Positions 39,037-47,809 are shown, counted from the first letter of the stretch. The stretch is DNA of 64,000 bases from Nematocida parisii ERTm1 (GCF_000250985.1 NW_013524647.1:269398-333397), one strand, 5' to 3'. Notes: a model not told the origin generated them from the letters alone. Numbers and translations are program-made.

Positions 39037-39435
39037 ATGGAAATGAACTTACAACAGGGAGAGAATGCAATGACAACTACACAGGCATCTGAAAGCATGT
39101 GCATCTCGAGTTTAAAAGTAGGAGGTATGGTTAAAGGATTTAGACAGGTGACAAAGTCTTTAATAGGAGGAAGATCTAAGCTTGTTATTATGTCCAAGGA
39201 GATCAATGAGAGAAAGATGAAGGACATCATTGATGGATTGGTTAAGCAGTATGATGTGCCAGTTCTGAAGGTAGAAAGCCACGTAGAGCTTGCCAGATAC
39301 GTTGGAATTTGCAAATTTGATGAGACTGGAAAGATCGTAAAAGATGCAAAGTGCGCAGTTGCATCCATTGAGGATTTCGGAGAGAACACTCTAGGAAGAG
39401 ACACTCTGTTTGGAAACATGGGATTAGCTGAATAA
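39037..39435 (+). CDS. RPS12: 40S ribosomal protein eS12
   Basis: A 132-residue L7Ae-family protein. VGGMVKGFRQVTKSLIGGRSKLVIMSKE, VKQYDVPVLKVESHVELARYVGICKFDETG and VASIEDFG follow the eS12 pattern (g.l.rGi.e..KaL......lcvLa......y..lv.alc.....pl..V.....LG.w.Gl.k.d..g). It is part of the small-subunit beak. ATG 39037 is preceded by a C-rich initiator. A second eL30-type L7Ae protein is encoded at 42.6 kb. Confidence 0.9.
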   Translation: MEMNLQQGENAMTTTQASESMCISSLKVGGMVKGFRQVTKSLIGGRSKLVIMSKEINERKMKDIIDGLVKQYDVPVLKVESHVELARYVGICKFDETGKIVKDAKCAVASIEDFGENTLGRDTLFGNMGLAE

Positions 39436-39502
39436 GAGAATAAGAATAAATAAACCGAAATGGAAGTAGGAATATATAGAAGTATTTTTGTAAAAGTTTT
39501 AA

Positions 39503-39988
39503 ATGCGGATTATAGTTAAGAATTTACCAGTAACTGCAACAAAGCAGGATATAAAAGAGCATTTTTCTGAAAAGGGGGTTCCGACGGACGTGCGCCTTCT
39601 AAGCACGATGCGTGGTGAAAGCCGAGGAATTGCATTTATAGGATATAAGACCGAAGAGGAATCTGAGGCCAGTATAGTGCACTATAACCGGGCATACTAT
39701 AATGGAAACAAGTTGGTTGTGCAGAAAAGCGAGAGCAAGGAGGCTCGTAATAGGACTATGCAAGAAGACCGCCCAGTGAAGCAACAAAAAGCGGTAATTG
39801 ATGGGCTTGAGGTGGGAGAGATGAAAGAAATACTAAAGCTTCTTCAGGCCAAAAAAGAGAATGTGTGGTCTATGACGGTAGATGATGAAAGTCCAGAAAA
39901 GGAAAAAAAGAAAAGAAGGAGAAGTCACTCAAGGATATTGTTGAGAAGTATCGAAAAACAGCAGAGACAAAAAACAAAGAGAAAGTAA
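39503..39988 (+). CDS. MRD1: Mrd1/RBM19 rRNA-processing protein, RRM1 part (frame 1 of 2)
   Basis: Starts at ATG 39503. Residues 1-75 form an RRM (RIIVKNLPVTATKQDI and RGIAFIGYKTEEESEASI are RNP2 and RNP1), followed by a helical, basic linker. This frame ends at 39988 after an Arg/Lys-rich stretch. From the A7 run at 39903-39909 onward the -1 frame gives EKKEKKEKSLKDIVEKYRKT, a more natural continuation that enters RRM2. In the zero frame the run is phased A-AAA-AAG, the classic -1 slippery heptamer. Mrd1 is a single multi-RRM protein needed for early 18S rRNA cleavage in the 90S pre-ribosome. Confidence 0.8.
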   Translation: MRIIVKNLPVTATKQDIKEHFSEKGVPTDVRLLSTMRGESRGIAFIGYKTEEESEASIVHYNRAYYNGNKLVVQKSESKEARNRTMQEDRPVKQQKAVIDGLEVGEMKEILKLLQAKKENVWSMTVDDESPEKEKKKRRRSHSRILLRSIEKQQRQKTKRK

Positions 39989-41082
39989 TGGAGAGTGGAG
40001 AGGTATTTGTCAATGGTATACCATACACTGCAACAGAAGAGGAGGTTGAGCAGGAATTCAGTAAATACGGAATGGTGGCAGAGGTGTTTATGAAGTACAA
40101 AGAAAGAACAGATTCATGGGGTGAGGGCCAGACGCTAAACACTGGCTTTGCGATAGTTACATATACATTTCCTAAGGATGCGTGTGAAATATTAGGAGAG
40201 ACAATTCTATTCCAGGGAAAGCATATTAAAATACTACCAAGCAGAGGAAAGCCTGTAGAGGAGGCAACTGATAAAAACAAGAGCAATCTATCACATGGAA
40301 GATACAACCCAGTGTTCTTTAACTTTACTGCAGTTCTTGGTGTTGCATCAAAAGAAAAGAAAGTTTCTAAGCGAGACATTCTTAAAGACAGAGGTATTGG
40401 TGTGGGTGGTAAAATAGCGCTATTAGAAAGCGAACTTATTGAAAGAACCCGCATGTTTTTAAAGGACGAGGGAATCTCTGAAGAGTGCACTTGCAGTAAA
40501 AAACCGTGCATCTGCATGTTTATATCCAAGAAGTCCATATTGGTTAAGAATGTACCATACGGAATAAGAGAGGGAGAAATTAGAGAACACTTTACCAAAT
40601 ACATAAGAGCAGTATTCTCTCCATCCAAGACTCTTATTATTCTAGAATATGGAAATAAGTCTGATGCTATGGCAGAGCTTAAACAAAACAACTTTACCAG
40701 AATAAGAGACCAGCCAATATATATAGAATATCTAAAGGTAACAAAAGAAAGGTATGCTAGAGAAATGGCAGGCCTTCCGCCTATCACAGGACTAAAATCT
40801 GCAGAGAATGAGCTTAAGAAAGAGAAAGAAGACCCTCTTATGCTTAAGCTTATACTAAAGAATGTACCATTCCAGGCAGGCCGGGGAGAGCTATCAGAGC
40901 TACTGACAGGTCTTATAGGAACAGATTATACACTTCGAATGCCTTTAAAGGCAGATGGGACACACCGAGGATTCTGTTTTGTTGAGATGCAGTCAAGTGA
41001 TGCAGCAAACACTCTTCTTAGAAAGTTAAAGCATGTCCATCTCTATGGAAGACACATTGTAGCTGAGAAAGCACAGCTGTAG
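39988..41082 (+). CDS. MRD1: Mrd1/RBM19 rRNA-processing protein, RRM2-4 part (frame 2 of 2)
   Basis: A 364-codon ORF. Its ATG overlaps the previous stop (TAATG), but its frame is open upstream to the A7 run. It carries three RRMs: GEVFVNGIPYTATEEEVEQEF with FAIVTYTF, KSILVKNVPYGIREGEIREHF with a degenerate RNP1 (LIILEYGN), and LKLILKNVPFQAGRGELSELL with RGFCFVEM. Between RRM2 and 3 the NPVFFNFTAVLGVASKEKKVSKRDIL segment is a Mrd1-specific linker (nslF.r.da.....a...g.sk.dil). Gene identity is firm. Whether the two ORFs are one protein needs RNA or peptide evidence. Confidence 0.88.
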   Translation: MESGEVFVNGIPYTATEEEVEQEFSKYGMVAEVFMKYKERTDSWGEGQTLNTGFAIVTYTFPKDACEILGETILFQGKHIKILPSRGKPVEEATDKNKSNLSHGRYNPVFFNFTAVLGVASKEKKVSKRDILKDRGIGVGGKIALLESELIERTRMFLKDEGISEECTCSKKPCICMFISKKSILVKNVPYGIREGEIREHFTKYIRAVFSPSKTLIILEYGNKSDAMAELKQNNFTRIRDQPIYIEYLKVTKERYAREMAGLPPITGLKSAENELKKEKEDPLMLKLILKNVPFQAGRGELSELLTGLIGTDYTLRMPLKADGTHRGFCFVEMQSSDAANTLLRKLKHVHLYGRHIVAEKAQL

Positions 41083-41873
41083 TACTCAGCATAGAAAGTA
41101 ACAAGATCGTTTTTCTGGTTGTGTTTTACAGATATTTATCTATGTTTATACAGCAAGATGCAAATCGTATTTTATTTCAATTGTCCAACTAATAATAACG
41201 ATTTAATAAAAATAGTATTAGAAAGAGACATAAACACTTGAAAATTAAATGAATTTTTATTTTAGAAGTAACAGATAGAAGACATAGCTCAGAATACTTC
41301 ACAAAATAAGGAAATATCCCAATATAGCTAGAAGTTCAATCTAATTGTAGGGATACGGCAGGAATTAACTGTTTATTCTTATTCCGGGTTATATTCGAAT
41401 GCATAGCTATATACAATCTGAATATTATAGGGTGTGTTTAAGTGTGTTATAATGTCTGATTACATGCGTACTGTATATGTTTTTAAATATTACCATATAT
41501 ATACTGTTTAGAATATGTAAGAATTCCAGGATAGAATGAAAATTGTTTTGGCCTATAGTATAGAAGAGTATATGAGAATAGCAATAATTTTTAATTATTA
41601 TGCTATACGTATAATATAATACAACATAACTCAATAGCTCTAACAAAAACATAGAGTAATTTTAGATTATACCTATAATATGCACTAGAAAGAATTTTAG
41701 TGTGTATTTCTGGTTAAATTGTCTATATCCCAGTCTAATCAATAGAAATATGTTCCTACTCTTATATTGTGCTTGTTTTAAATTATTCTAATGACAGATG
41801 TACTTATTCGGGGCGTGCTTAAATTTTCTTAGCTATGTAATTAATATTTAATATTAGAATATTAAAACACTGA
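41083..41873. other. Long AT-rich intergenic region, 791 bp
   Basis: It has a TCCGGGTTAT at 41393-41402. A minus-strand 75-codon ORF at 41425-41652 is hydrophobic and low complexity and is not supported. No RNA gene was recognised. Confidence 0.5.
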
Positions 41874-42521
41874 ATGACACCATTTCAGATATTTATAGCA
41901 GCCAGAAGATCAAATGATAAGAAGATTTTACATCTAAGAGAAGACACAGCATCTGTTCTGATTGGAATTCCTCTTTCAGCAATCATAAGGCTTATTGTGA
42001 AATGTGCATTAATAGACTATTCTGCTGCTGGTGCTCTTCTGATTATTCTATACATAGCATACATAATATTTCTGCGCGCATCCAATGTTATAGCCGAATA
42101 CGATACAGACAGTGCATGCAGAATAGCTATATACTTCATTCTGTCCAAGTGGTCAATACTAGGTATGATAACACTCTACACTTACTCTCCATACAGCCTG
42201 GTGTTTATTCTGAACATGATAATTCCGGATGAATTATATGTCTACACAATGATGCTTTTGCTTATGGGATATTCCTCTCTATTTGCCATAAGCATAGATT
42301 CGCACATAAACACAATTGGACTCTATCCTGCAGTGATTCTTGCCTTGTCTCTGGCGCACTTCATTCTTCTATTTCAGGAAGAACCGTTTAAAAAAACAAA
42401 AAGACTTTTTATTTTAGGTATTAACTCTGTAAATATTTTATTTTTTGGATACCTTGTCTTCTACTGGAGTTTCTTCATTTGCTCTTATGAATATAAAAGA
42501 AAATTAGCATTCTTTGCATAG
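41874..42521 (+). CDS. Multi-pass membrane protein, unknown
   Basis: A 215-residue protein with about six hydrophobic segments (SVLIGIPLSAIIRLIV, AAGALLIILYIAYIIFL, YFILSKWSILGMITLY, YVYTMMLLLMGYSSLFAI, YPAVILALSLAHFILL and SVNILFFGYLVFYWSFFI) and short loops. No diagnostic motif was seen, so the transporter or ER protein class cannot be named. ATG 41874 follows an AT-rich leader. It is convergent with eL30. Confidence 0.6.
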   Translation: MTPFQIFIAARRSNDKKILHLREDTASVLIGIPLSAIIRLIVKCALIDYSAAGALLIILYIAYIIFLRASNVIAEYDTDSACRIAIYFILSKWSILGMITLYTYSPYSLVFILNMIIPDELYVYTMMLLLMGYSSLFAISIDSHINTIGLYPAVILALSLAHFILLFQEEPFKKTKRLFILGINSVNILFFGYLVFYWSFFICSYEYKRKLAFFA

Positions 42522-42586
42522 AAATAAGAATACTTCCAAGGCAGCGCAGAGAATAAATAAAATTGTAGTAGACCACATTATGCTTT

Positions 42587-42913
42587 TTATTCGGTTAATT
42601 GGATAAGGTCTGCTTCTCCATCATCCAGAATAGAAATAACTCCCATTCTAAAGTGAGCTCCGCACAAGTTTGCTAAGTCTCTGTTAGATCCATCAAACAT
42701 GTATACTGGTACATTTCCTCCAAGTTTGGCGTAGTACTCTACCTGCATTTTCTTTACCTCTGGGTAGTTCTTGGTAAGAATAATGTACTTGCTTGTTTCA
42801 TTTATCAGTGAACTCATGGTCTGTCTGAACCCTACGTGGTATTTTCCTGTTTTAATAACTAATGGAAGCTGTGAGGCAACACTTAAAACATTCGTCTTTG
42901 CTTTTCTACTCAT
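42587..42913 (-). CDS. RPL30: 60S ribosomal protein eL30
   Basis: A 108-residue L7Ae-type protein. LVIKTGKYHVGFRQTMSSLINETSKYIILTKNYPEVKKMQVEYYAKLGGNVPVYMFDGSNRDLANLCGAHFRMGVISILDDGEADLI follows eL30 from end to end (k.GkY.lG...tlk.lr.gkaklvi.a.N.p...ks.ieyyAml....V..y.G.n.eLGtacGk.frv..l.i.d.GdsDi). It belongs to the large subunit. The minus-strand leader has CCCCC 9 bp before the ATG. Confidence 0.95.
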   Translation of the reverse strand: MSRKAKTNVLSVASQLPLVIKTGKYHVGFRQTMSSLINETSKYIILTKNYPEVKKMQVEYYAKLGGNVPVYMFDGSNRDLANLCGAHFRMGVISILDDGEADLIQLTE

Positions 42914-42926
42914 TTTGTTCTGGGGG
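42914..42926 (-). promoter_or_regulatory. C-rich initiator of eL30
   Basis: On the minus strand TTTTTTACCCCCAGAACAAA directly precedes the ATG; the five C are at 42922-42926. It matches the pattern at eS12, uS9 and eL42. Confidence 0.5.
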
Positions 42927-43382
42927 TAAAAAAGTAAAACTAAATATATCCAAAATGCAACGGATTATAAAAATAAAATTGTAGAAACTCAGAATACACA
43001 GAAAAACGTATTTACAAAGAGCTTTCCTGTTATACTTAGAATTCTTCTATAGTACAGCAGTAATTTAAATAGAATAATCTTATTTAAAAGAGAATTTGTG
43101 TTGCACTCTATAATTATAGCATAATTTATACTAGAATAGTAAAAGCATAAAAACTAACCAAACAGACTTTTTGGGATGTTTAAGTATAAATATGTATTAT
43201 AAATAATATTAATATCTTGATACTTCTTATTTTAAACAATTATAAGATTTCCTTTATATCTCGGGCAGCATCTGTTTCTCATAGAATATTTAATTCTTTA
43301 CCAGTAATTTAATAAGAGTATTTTCAGAGAAGACACGTTCTGAAAGTAAAACTTAAATATTTTAGGCATTTAAATAATTTCA
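42927..43382. other. Intergenic region, about 460 bp
   Basis: AT-rich divergent spacer between eL30 and a small ORF. No gene or repeat was recognised. Confidence 0.45.
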
Positions 43383-43688
43383 ATGCACCAGGGAACACCA
43401 GAAGATCTTTTTAATAAAGAAACAATTACAATAGAGAATGTAAAAATAGAAACATTCACACACAACAATGGAATAATCATAATACCAAACACAGAGAGCA
43501 ATTGCAAGGCAGTAAATTTAATAACCACAAAAAGCATCCAGAGCATATATACGATTCTTGAGGAAAGAGAAGAGGATCCTGCAATAACTACTTATACCAA
43601 GTATTTATATTTGCTTAAAAGGAGAACAGCTGCATCAAGGTATAAAAAAGGAAGTGCAGATGGCATGCGAATGAATAAGTCGCATTAA
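43383..43688 (+). CDS. Small protein, unknown
   Basis: A 101-residue ORF starting at ATG 43383 after ATTTAAATAATTTCA. The N-terminal half looks like a small beta-rich fold (ITIENVKIETFTHNNGIIIIPNTES) and the C-terminal part is helical and basic. It ends 34 bp before V-ATPase F in the same direction. No family was recognised. Regular sequence and compact spacing argue for a real gene. Confidence 0.5.
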   Translation: MHQGTPEDLFNKETITIENVKIETFTHNNGIIIIPNTESNCKAVNLITTKSIQSIYTILEEREEDPAITTYTKYLYLLKRRTAASRYKKGSADGMRMNKSH

Positions 43689-43722
43689 CTATTTAAATTC
43701 AATTTCGAATTTAAATTTTTAA

Positions 43723-44113
43723 ATGACACATAATACTGGGCTCTCTTCACGTACTAAAATTGCTTTTCTAGCAGATGAAGCCACAATTAATGGATTTAAA
43801 CTTACGGGAATAAATGGATCTGAGTGGACCTGCCAGTCTGTGCATGGGGTGTTCAACTATTTTTATGTTGTATCTGACACAACTGACCCAGCTGAGGTAA
43901 TATCTAAGTACAACATATTCATAGAAAGAAAAGAAATAGCAATGATATTTCTGGGAAGAAAGGCAGCGGACGCACTAAAGGACGAGATACCCAAAAAAAA
44001 AGGAAATGTTCCCGCTGGTAATGGAGATTCCATCAAAAAATACGGCGCCGAGTATTGCAGAAATCAAATTGATGAAGAGGCTGAGTGACTTATCTGGAGT
44101 AAATACAAAATAA
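43723..44113 (+). CDS. VMA7: V-type ATPase subunit F, interrupted by a frame change at A9
   Basis: The start frame gives TKIAFLADEATINGFKLTGIN, NYFYVVSDTTDPAEVISKYN and IERKEIAMIFLGRKAADALKDEIPK, matching Vma7 (iaviGDedTv.GFlLaGi, ..f...er.DiaillI.q..Ae.ir). After an A9 run at 43993-44001 this frame loses similarity and stops at 44088. The +1 (or -2) frame gives FPLVMEIPSKNTAPSIAEIKL and ends at 44113, matching the family's PavLEIPSKd.pY. So the complete subunit needs a shift at the A run. Vma7 lies in the central stalk of the proton pump of acidic vesicles. Confidence 0.85.
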
Positions 44114-44233
44114 ACCAGGCAGATACAATACACCGTGCAGAAATAGCCCAAAATATAATTTTACAGTGCGCGCATAGAGAATACAAAGAACTGTGCTGTT
44201 TATTTATAGATGGCCACGATACACCCAGAATTT

Positions 44234-44747
44234 CTAGTCTATACCAGATCGGTCTATTTCTATGCCAAGTATGCTGTTTACACCATTTTTATCTAAATAA
44301 TCGATTAAATCTTCGTTGTTGTCGTTTTCTTCGTTGTTTTGCAGGACATTCTTCAGAAGTGGATCATTTTCCGTGCATATTTCAGAAAGAGCTATAATCT
44401 CATTCACCGGAAGATTCAGCTGACTGCCCAGCTCTCTTATAATTGACTCCAGTACTAAAATTCTGCTAGTGAGTGTACTCTGCGGCTCTTTTACAAGACT
44501 GAGTGCTTTTTTTGTCTGGACCTTTTCCTCTTTTTTCAGCGCTTGCTGCCTTTCTTTCGTATATAGACAAGTGCTTCTTAGTACTTCGCAGCAACTCTTT
44601 TAACCTCTCAACCTCTTCCTGAAGAGTCCCTACTTTTTTATAAAGAACCCCAATTCTGTCCCGCTCCTTTCGGCTGTTTTCCTTCAGCTCTGCAATCACA
44701 TCTTCTTTTTCGTGCAGCTCTTTTAGTAGCCGGTCACTCCGCTCCAT
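44234..44747 (-). CDS. Coiled-coil protein with a frame change at an A run
   Basis: From ATG 44747 the frame encodes a heptad-type coiled coil (LKELHEKEDVIAELKENSRK, VGTLQEEVERLKELLRS) and stops at 44466. The +1 frame is open over the end of this ORF and continues as ALKKEEKVQTKKALSLVKEP, then ILVLESIIRELGSQLNLPVNEIIALSEIC, and an acidic C-terminus, stopping at 44234-44236. Two A runs (T6 at 44531-44536 and T7 at 44507-44513 on the plus strand) lie in the overlap. The combined protein would have about 170 residues. No family was recognised; a kinetochore, cytoskeletal or vesicle-tether component is possible. Confidence 0.6.
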
Positions 44748-44802
44748 GCGCTATAAAATAATTTAGAATCATAGAATATAAAATAGTAGGCATTTATTCC
44801 CC

Positions 44803-45234
44803 TCATCGGAAAGACTTCTGGTATCTTGCACGGGCACCTGGTCCTCCTGCTTTCTTTGGCTCCTTTCTTCTTGAGTCAGTTACTACCATGTATCTATCGT
44901 ACTTAACTATCATTTCTTTTATGTCTGCTCTAAGTTGCTCATCTACATACTTACCGTAGTATGCGATTAAAGACTTGGCTAGTGCTTGTCTTACTGCGTA
45001 TAATTTAGCTACATCACCTCCTCCTCGTACTTCTACAGTGAATGATAGTCCTTCGTAGTACTTCTTATCAAGAATAGTAAATAACTCCATGACCTTGGAT
45101 AGAATCATCTTTGGGTTGAATAAGTGTAGTGGCCTTTTGTTAACTGTAACCTCAAATTTCCCAGTGTTCTTACATGTGCTAACTGCCACAGCGGTCTTTT
45201 TACCTCCTTTTGCTGTTATGCTCTGAATACTCAT
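44803..45234 (-). CDS. RPS16: 40S ribosomal protein uS9 (S16)
   Basis: 143 residues from ATG 45234 (MSIQSITAKGGKKTAVAVSTC). The upstream in-frame ATG at 45315 would add a hydrophobic extension absent from the family and is rejected. VTVNKRPLHLFNPKMILSKVMELFTIL, FTVEVRGGGDVAKLYAVRQALAKSLIAYY and the invariant C-terminal YQKSFR (yQKSYR) identify uS9. GGGPGARAR-type basic tail residues reach the P site. GGGG on the plus strand at 45239-45242 gives a C-rich initiator 4 bp before the ATG. Confidence 0.95.
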   Translation of the reverse strand: MSIQSITAKGGKKTAVAVSTCKNTGKFEVTVNKRPLHLFNPKMILSKVMELFTILDKKYYEGLSFTVEVRGGGDVAKLYAVRQALAKSLIAYYGKYVDEQLRADIKEMIVKYDRYMVVTDSRRKEPKKAGGPGARARYQKSFR

Positions 45235-45452
45235 ACAAGGGGAGTAAAAAATTAAAATATTTATGATTTTCATTAGAAGTAAACATCTGGTGTTCACCAA
45301 GTGGACTATACTCATTTAGTAATAATCAGCATATTTTACTGCTTATGTAATTAATTTGCTTATAATTCTGCGAGCGTCTCTTTATTTCTAAGCAAATTTA
45401 CTCTTTGCATGAAAGTATTTAAATACTTTTTTTTAATTCTTTATACAGGGAT

Positions 45453-46061
45453 ATGAAACACAATAACGCATTAAGTACCGGACACTACAAAAAGACTTCT
45501 CTGAGATTCAAGACCTGGTTCCACCAGCCAATCCAGAAAAAGCTTAGAAGCCAGATAAGAAAGGAGAAGGCACAGAAAATAGCTCCAATGAACGTAGAGC
45601 TGCTTAGACCCATAGTCAGAGCAAACAGCAGAAGATACAACATCAAGCAGAGACTTGGAAGAGGATTTTCCATTGTTGAGGTAATGCAGGCTGGATTAGA
45701 CGTAAAGAAGGCAAGACAGCTGGGAATCTCAGTTGATATGAAGAGATACACCAGATCCGTTGAGTCTCTTAACCTTAACGTAGAGAGAATCAAGGAGTAT
45801 TTATCAAAGATCACCGTCTATGAAACAAAGAAGGAGGCAATTGAAGCAGGAGCAGTACAGCACAAGACTACCATCATGCCAATAGAAAAGAAGAAGATTG
45901 TTATTGAGTCTATGCCACTGTCTGAGGTCAAGCCAGAAGTATCTGCATGCGACGAGATGTTCAAGCTGAGAGAGGAGACCATCAGAATGAAGTCTTGGAA
46001 AGAGAAGCACGGTCTTTTAAAGCCACTCAACCCAAAGCACAGACAGGAAGCTAGCAAGTAA
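45453..46061 (+). CDS. RPL13: 60S ribosomal protein eL13
   Basis: A 202-residue protein with the eL13 order: KHNNALSTGHYKKTSLRFKTWFHQPIQKK (n.hF.kdwq.rvktwFnQPark.rR), KIAPMNVELLRPIVRANSRRYNIKQRLGRGFSIVEVMQAGL and ARQLGISVDMKRYTRSVESLNLNVERIKEYLSK (arTIGIsVD.rR.n.s.Esl..NvqRLK.Y..kl). It is complete, with normal length. CAGGGAT precedes the ATG by 3-6 bp, a purine version of the initiator element. Codons are biased toward AAG and AGA, as for high expression. Confidence 0.95.
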   Translation: MKHNNALSTGHYKKTSLRFKTWFHQPIQKKLRSQIRKEKAQKIAPMNVELLRPIVRANSRRYNIKQRLGRGFSIVEVMQAGLDVKKARQLGISVDMKRYTRSVESLNLNVERIKEYLSKITVYETKKEAIEAGAVQHKTTIMPIEKKKIVIESMPLSEVKPEVSACDEMFKLREETIRMKSWKEKHGLLKPLNPKHRQEASK

Positions 46062-46079
46062 AAAATCAGTTCAATTCGT

Positions 46080-46135
46080 GGTTTTATGTGCCAGTGATGG
46101 ACAGGAGTCAGACAAGGGCGTCTGAATCAATCAGT
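46080..46135. other. GC-richer hairpin between eL13 and Sec63
   Basis: The 98-bp convergent spacer includes an unusually GC-rich block with a TCAGAC/GTCTGA stem around AAGGGC (about 46110-46127), and TGATGG and CTGA elements that weakly recall a C/D snoRNA. Evidence is thin; it may be a transcript-end structure. Confidence 0.25.
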
Positions 46136-46159
46136 GGAGATAAAAATAAAGATAAGAAT

Positions 46160-47809
46160 TTATTTAATTAGAACTGATAGCTTTTTTGTGGCATCTCTAT
46201 TAAAGTACTTTTCGCAGATTAGCTTAATTTCTATCTCTGCTCTTCTTGTTGAAATAATGCTTGCCAGTGCAGGGACCTTAAAAAATACATCAGTGCCTGC
46301 TTTGCTTGGCGTGAATGGATGCGACTCAAATAGCACGTCCTTATTCACCATCAGCACGCATGTCCATGTGTATAAGAGGTCATCAAAGTACATCGGCGCA
46401 TGCACGGGTTCAAAATGAGTTCCTTTGATTTTTATAGGATACTTCTCTAGCGATGAGGGGTACAGTTCTTCATAATTATGCTCTAAATCCGCAAGATCCC
46501 CAGAGTCGCTTATCTTGCTATCACTCTTTTTAATGACTGTGGGGGTGTATGAATTTACTCCCTCCCTATCTATCCGCAGCTTTATTATTGCATCCACAGA
46601 TCCAGTTATAAACATGCCATCCTTAACAATTCCATCAAATACGTTATACATATCCATGCCAGATATAGCAATCTTAAACATCTTTTTGTCTATTTCTGTG
46701 CTCTCGTCTACCGGTTTGTTCTTATACTTAGAAACAAATATGTCAGAAAAGGATATTCCTGCCTGCATTGGGTAGTACATTGGGTCTGGCACACTCTGAA
46801 TAATGCTTCTTTCTAGATCTATCGACAGTGTATACAAAAAACTGTTCTTAACCGCCGCAGCCAGGTTCTTTGTTGCGTGCGAAGATAGAACCAGCCAGTT
46901 CTGTAAATACTCCACATCCTTTCCATTCACTAAGGCCAGAACCTCTGGATCTCTCAATAGAAGTATGGACACACATAGAATAAATACATTTGTGTCCATA
47001 GGAAGAGACATACCATAGTTCTCCTTGATTATCTTTCTTAGCTTCTCAATGTTTTTCGGGTCTGTTTTCTCTTTATACTGTGACATTTCTATAGTGTACT
47101 TGCTTAGCAGTGCTAATAGCCCAACTACGTCCTCAACTACTATGTGCTTTAGTGCACTGTACAGTGACTCTGTGCTTTTATACAATATTCCACTTGATGA
47201 ATACTCAAAGGAATACATCCACATATAAGACACACACTTAGGAAGAAGCACGCCAAGAACCAGTACGTATAAGAAAATAAGAACAACTGGATTGTACTTG
47301 CTCATAATCCAAGAAGGTATGGCTATAGTGTGGTTATTCACCACGGGTGCATCTCCAAAGGCATCCCACCGCTCTCTTGCTTTGTCATCTAGCAGCAGGT
47401 CTTTTGCCTTGAGAATGCTCTGCACAAGCTCTTTTTGCTTTGTTTTGTCTATCTTTACAAATTTGGCCTTCTTTATTGTTGTACGATACGCCTTTTCAAT
47501 TTCCTTTTTTGTTGCGTTCTGTGATATATTTAGCAGCTTATACGGATCGTTGTTCGTATTCTTTCCGTATTGGTTGAATAGTATATTGTACACTGGAACA
47601 ATTAAAAGAAGTAGCAGGCCATAGAACATCCAATTATACTTGTTAATTCTGTATTTCTTTTTCATTCTTAAGCACTGCGTACACGTACACTTTGTCTGTG
47701 CCTTCTTTGTTCCAGATGCGAAGTATACTGTTGCAATTGTAGGCAGCAGGAGGCCAACTGCTAGTAACGATGAAGATAACCCAGTTGTATCATAACCATT
47801 CGTGTCCAT
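46160..47809 (-). CDS. SEC63: Sec63-like translocon protein with HPD-less J domain
   Basis: A 549-residue ER membrane protein. There are two N-terminal membrane segments (LLAVGLLLPTIATVYFA and MFYGLLLLLIVPVYNIL), a J domain (NDPYKLLNISQNATKKEIEKAYRTTIKKAKF...AKDLLLDDKARERWDAFG), a third membrane segment, then a Sec63/Brl region of helices and an FN3-like C-terminus (FEPVHAPMYFDDLLYTWTCVLMV). Sec63 recruits BiP to the Sec61 channel. Unusually, the HPD tripeptide that activates Hsp70 is replaced (KFV at the aligned position). It is convergent with eL13. Confidence 0.82.
   Translation of the reverse strand: MDTNGYDTTGLSSSLLAVGLLLPTIATVYFASGTKKAQTKCTCTQCLRMKKKYRINKYNWMFYGLLLLLIVPVYNILFNQYGKNTNNDPYKLLNISQNATKKEIEKAYRTTIKKAKFVKIDKTKQKELVQSILKAKDLLLDDKARERWDAFGDAPVVNNHTIAIPSWIMSKYNPVVLIFLYVLVLGVLLPKCVSYMWMYSFEYSSSGILYKSTESLYSALKHIVVEDVVGLLALLSKYTIEMSQYKEKTDPKNIEKLRKIIKENYGMSLPMDTNVFILCVSILLLRDPEVLALVNGKDVEYLQNWLVLSSHATKNLAAAVKNSFLYTLSIDLERSIIQSVPDPMYYPMQAGISFSDIFVSKYKNKPVDESTEIDKKMFKIAISGMDMYNVFDGIVKDGMFITGSVDAIIKLRIDREGVNSYTPTVIKKSDSKISDSGDLADLEHNYEELYPSSLEKYPIKIKGTHFEPVHAPMYFDDLLYTWTCVLMVNKDVLFESHPFTPSKAGTDVFFKVPALASIISTRRAEIEIKLICEKYFNRDATKKLSVLIK

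Noticed and set aside
41425-41652. Minus-strand hydrophobic ORF in the spacer after Mrd1
   Set aside because: Low-complexity Tyr/Ile/Leu composition as expected from random AT-rich DNA, with no family pattern.
45235-45315. N-terminal extension of uS9
   Set aside because: uS9 has a conserved length and start; the C-rich initiator lies directly before ATG 45234.
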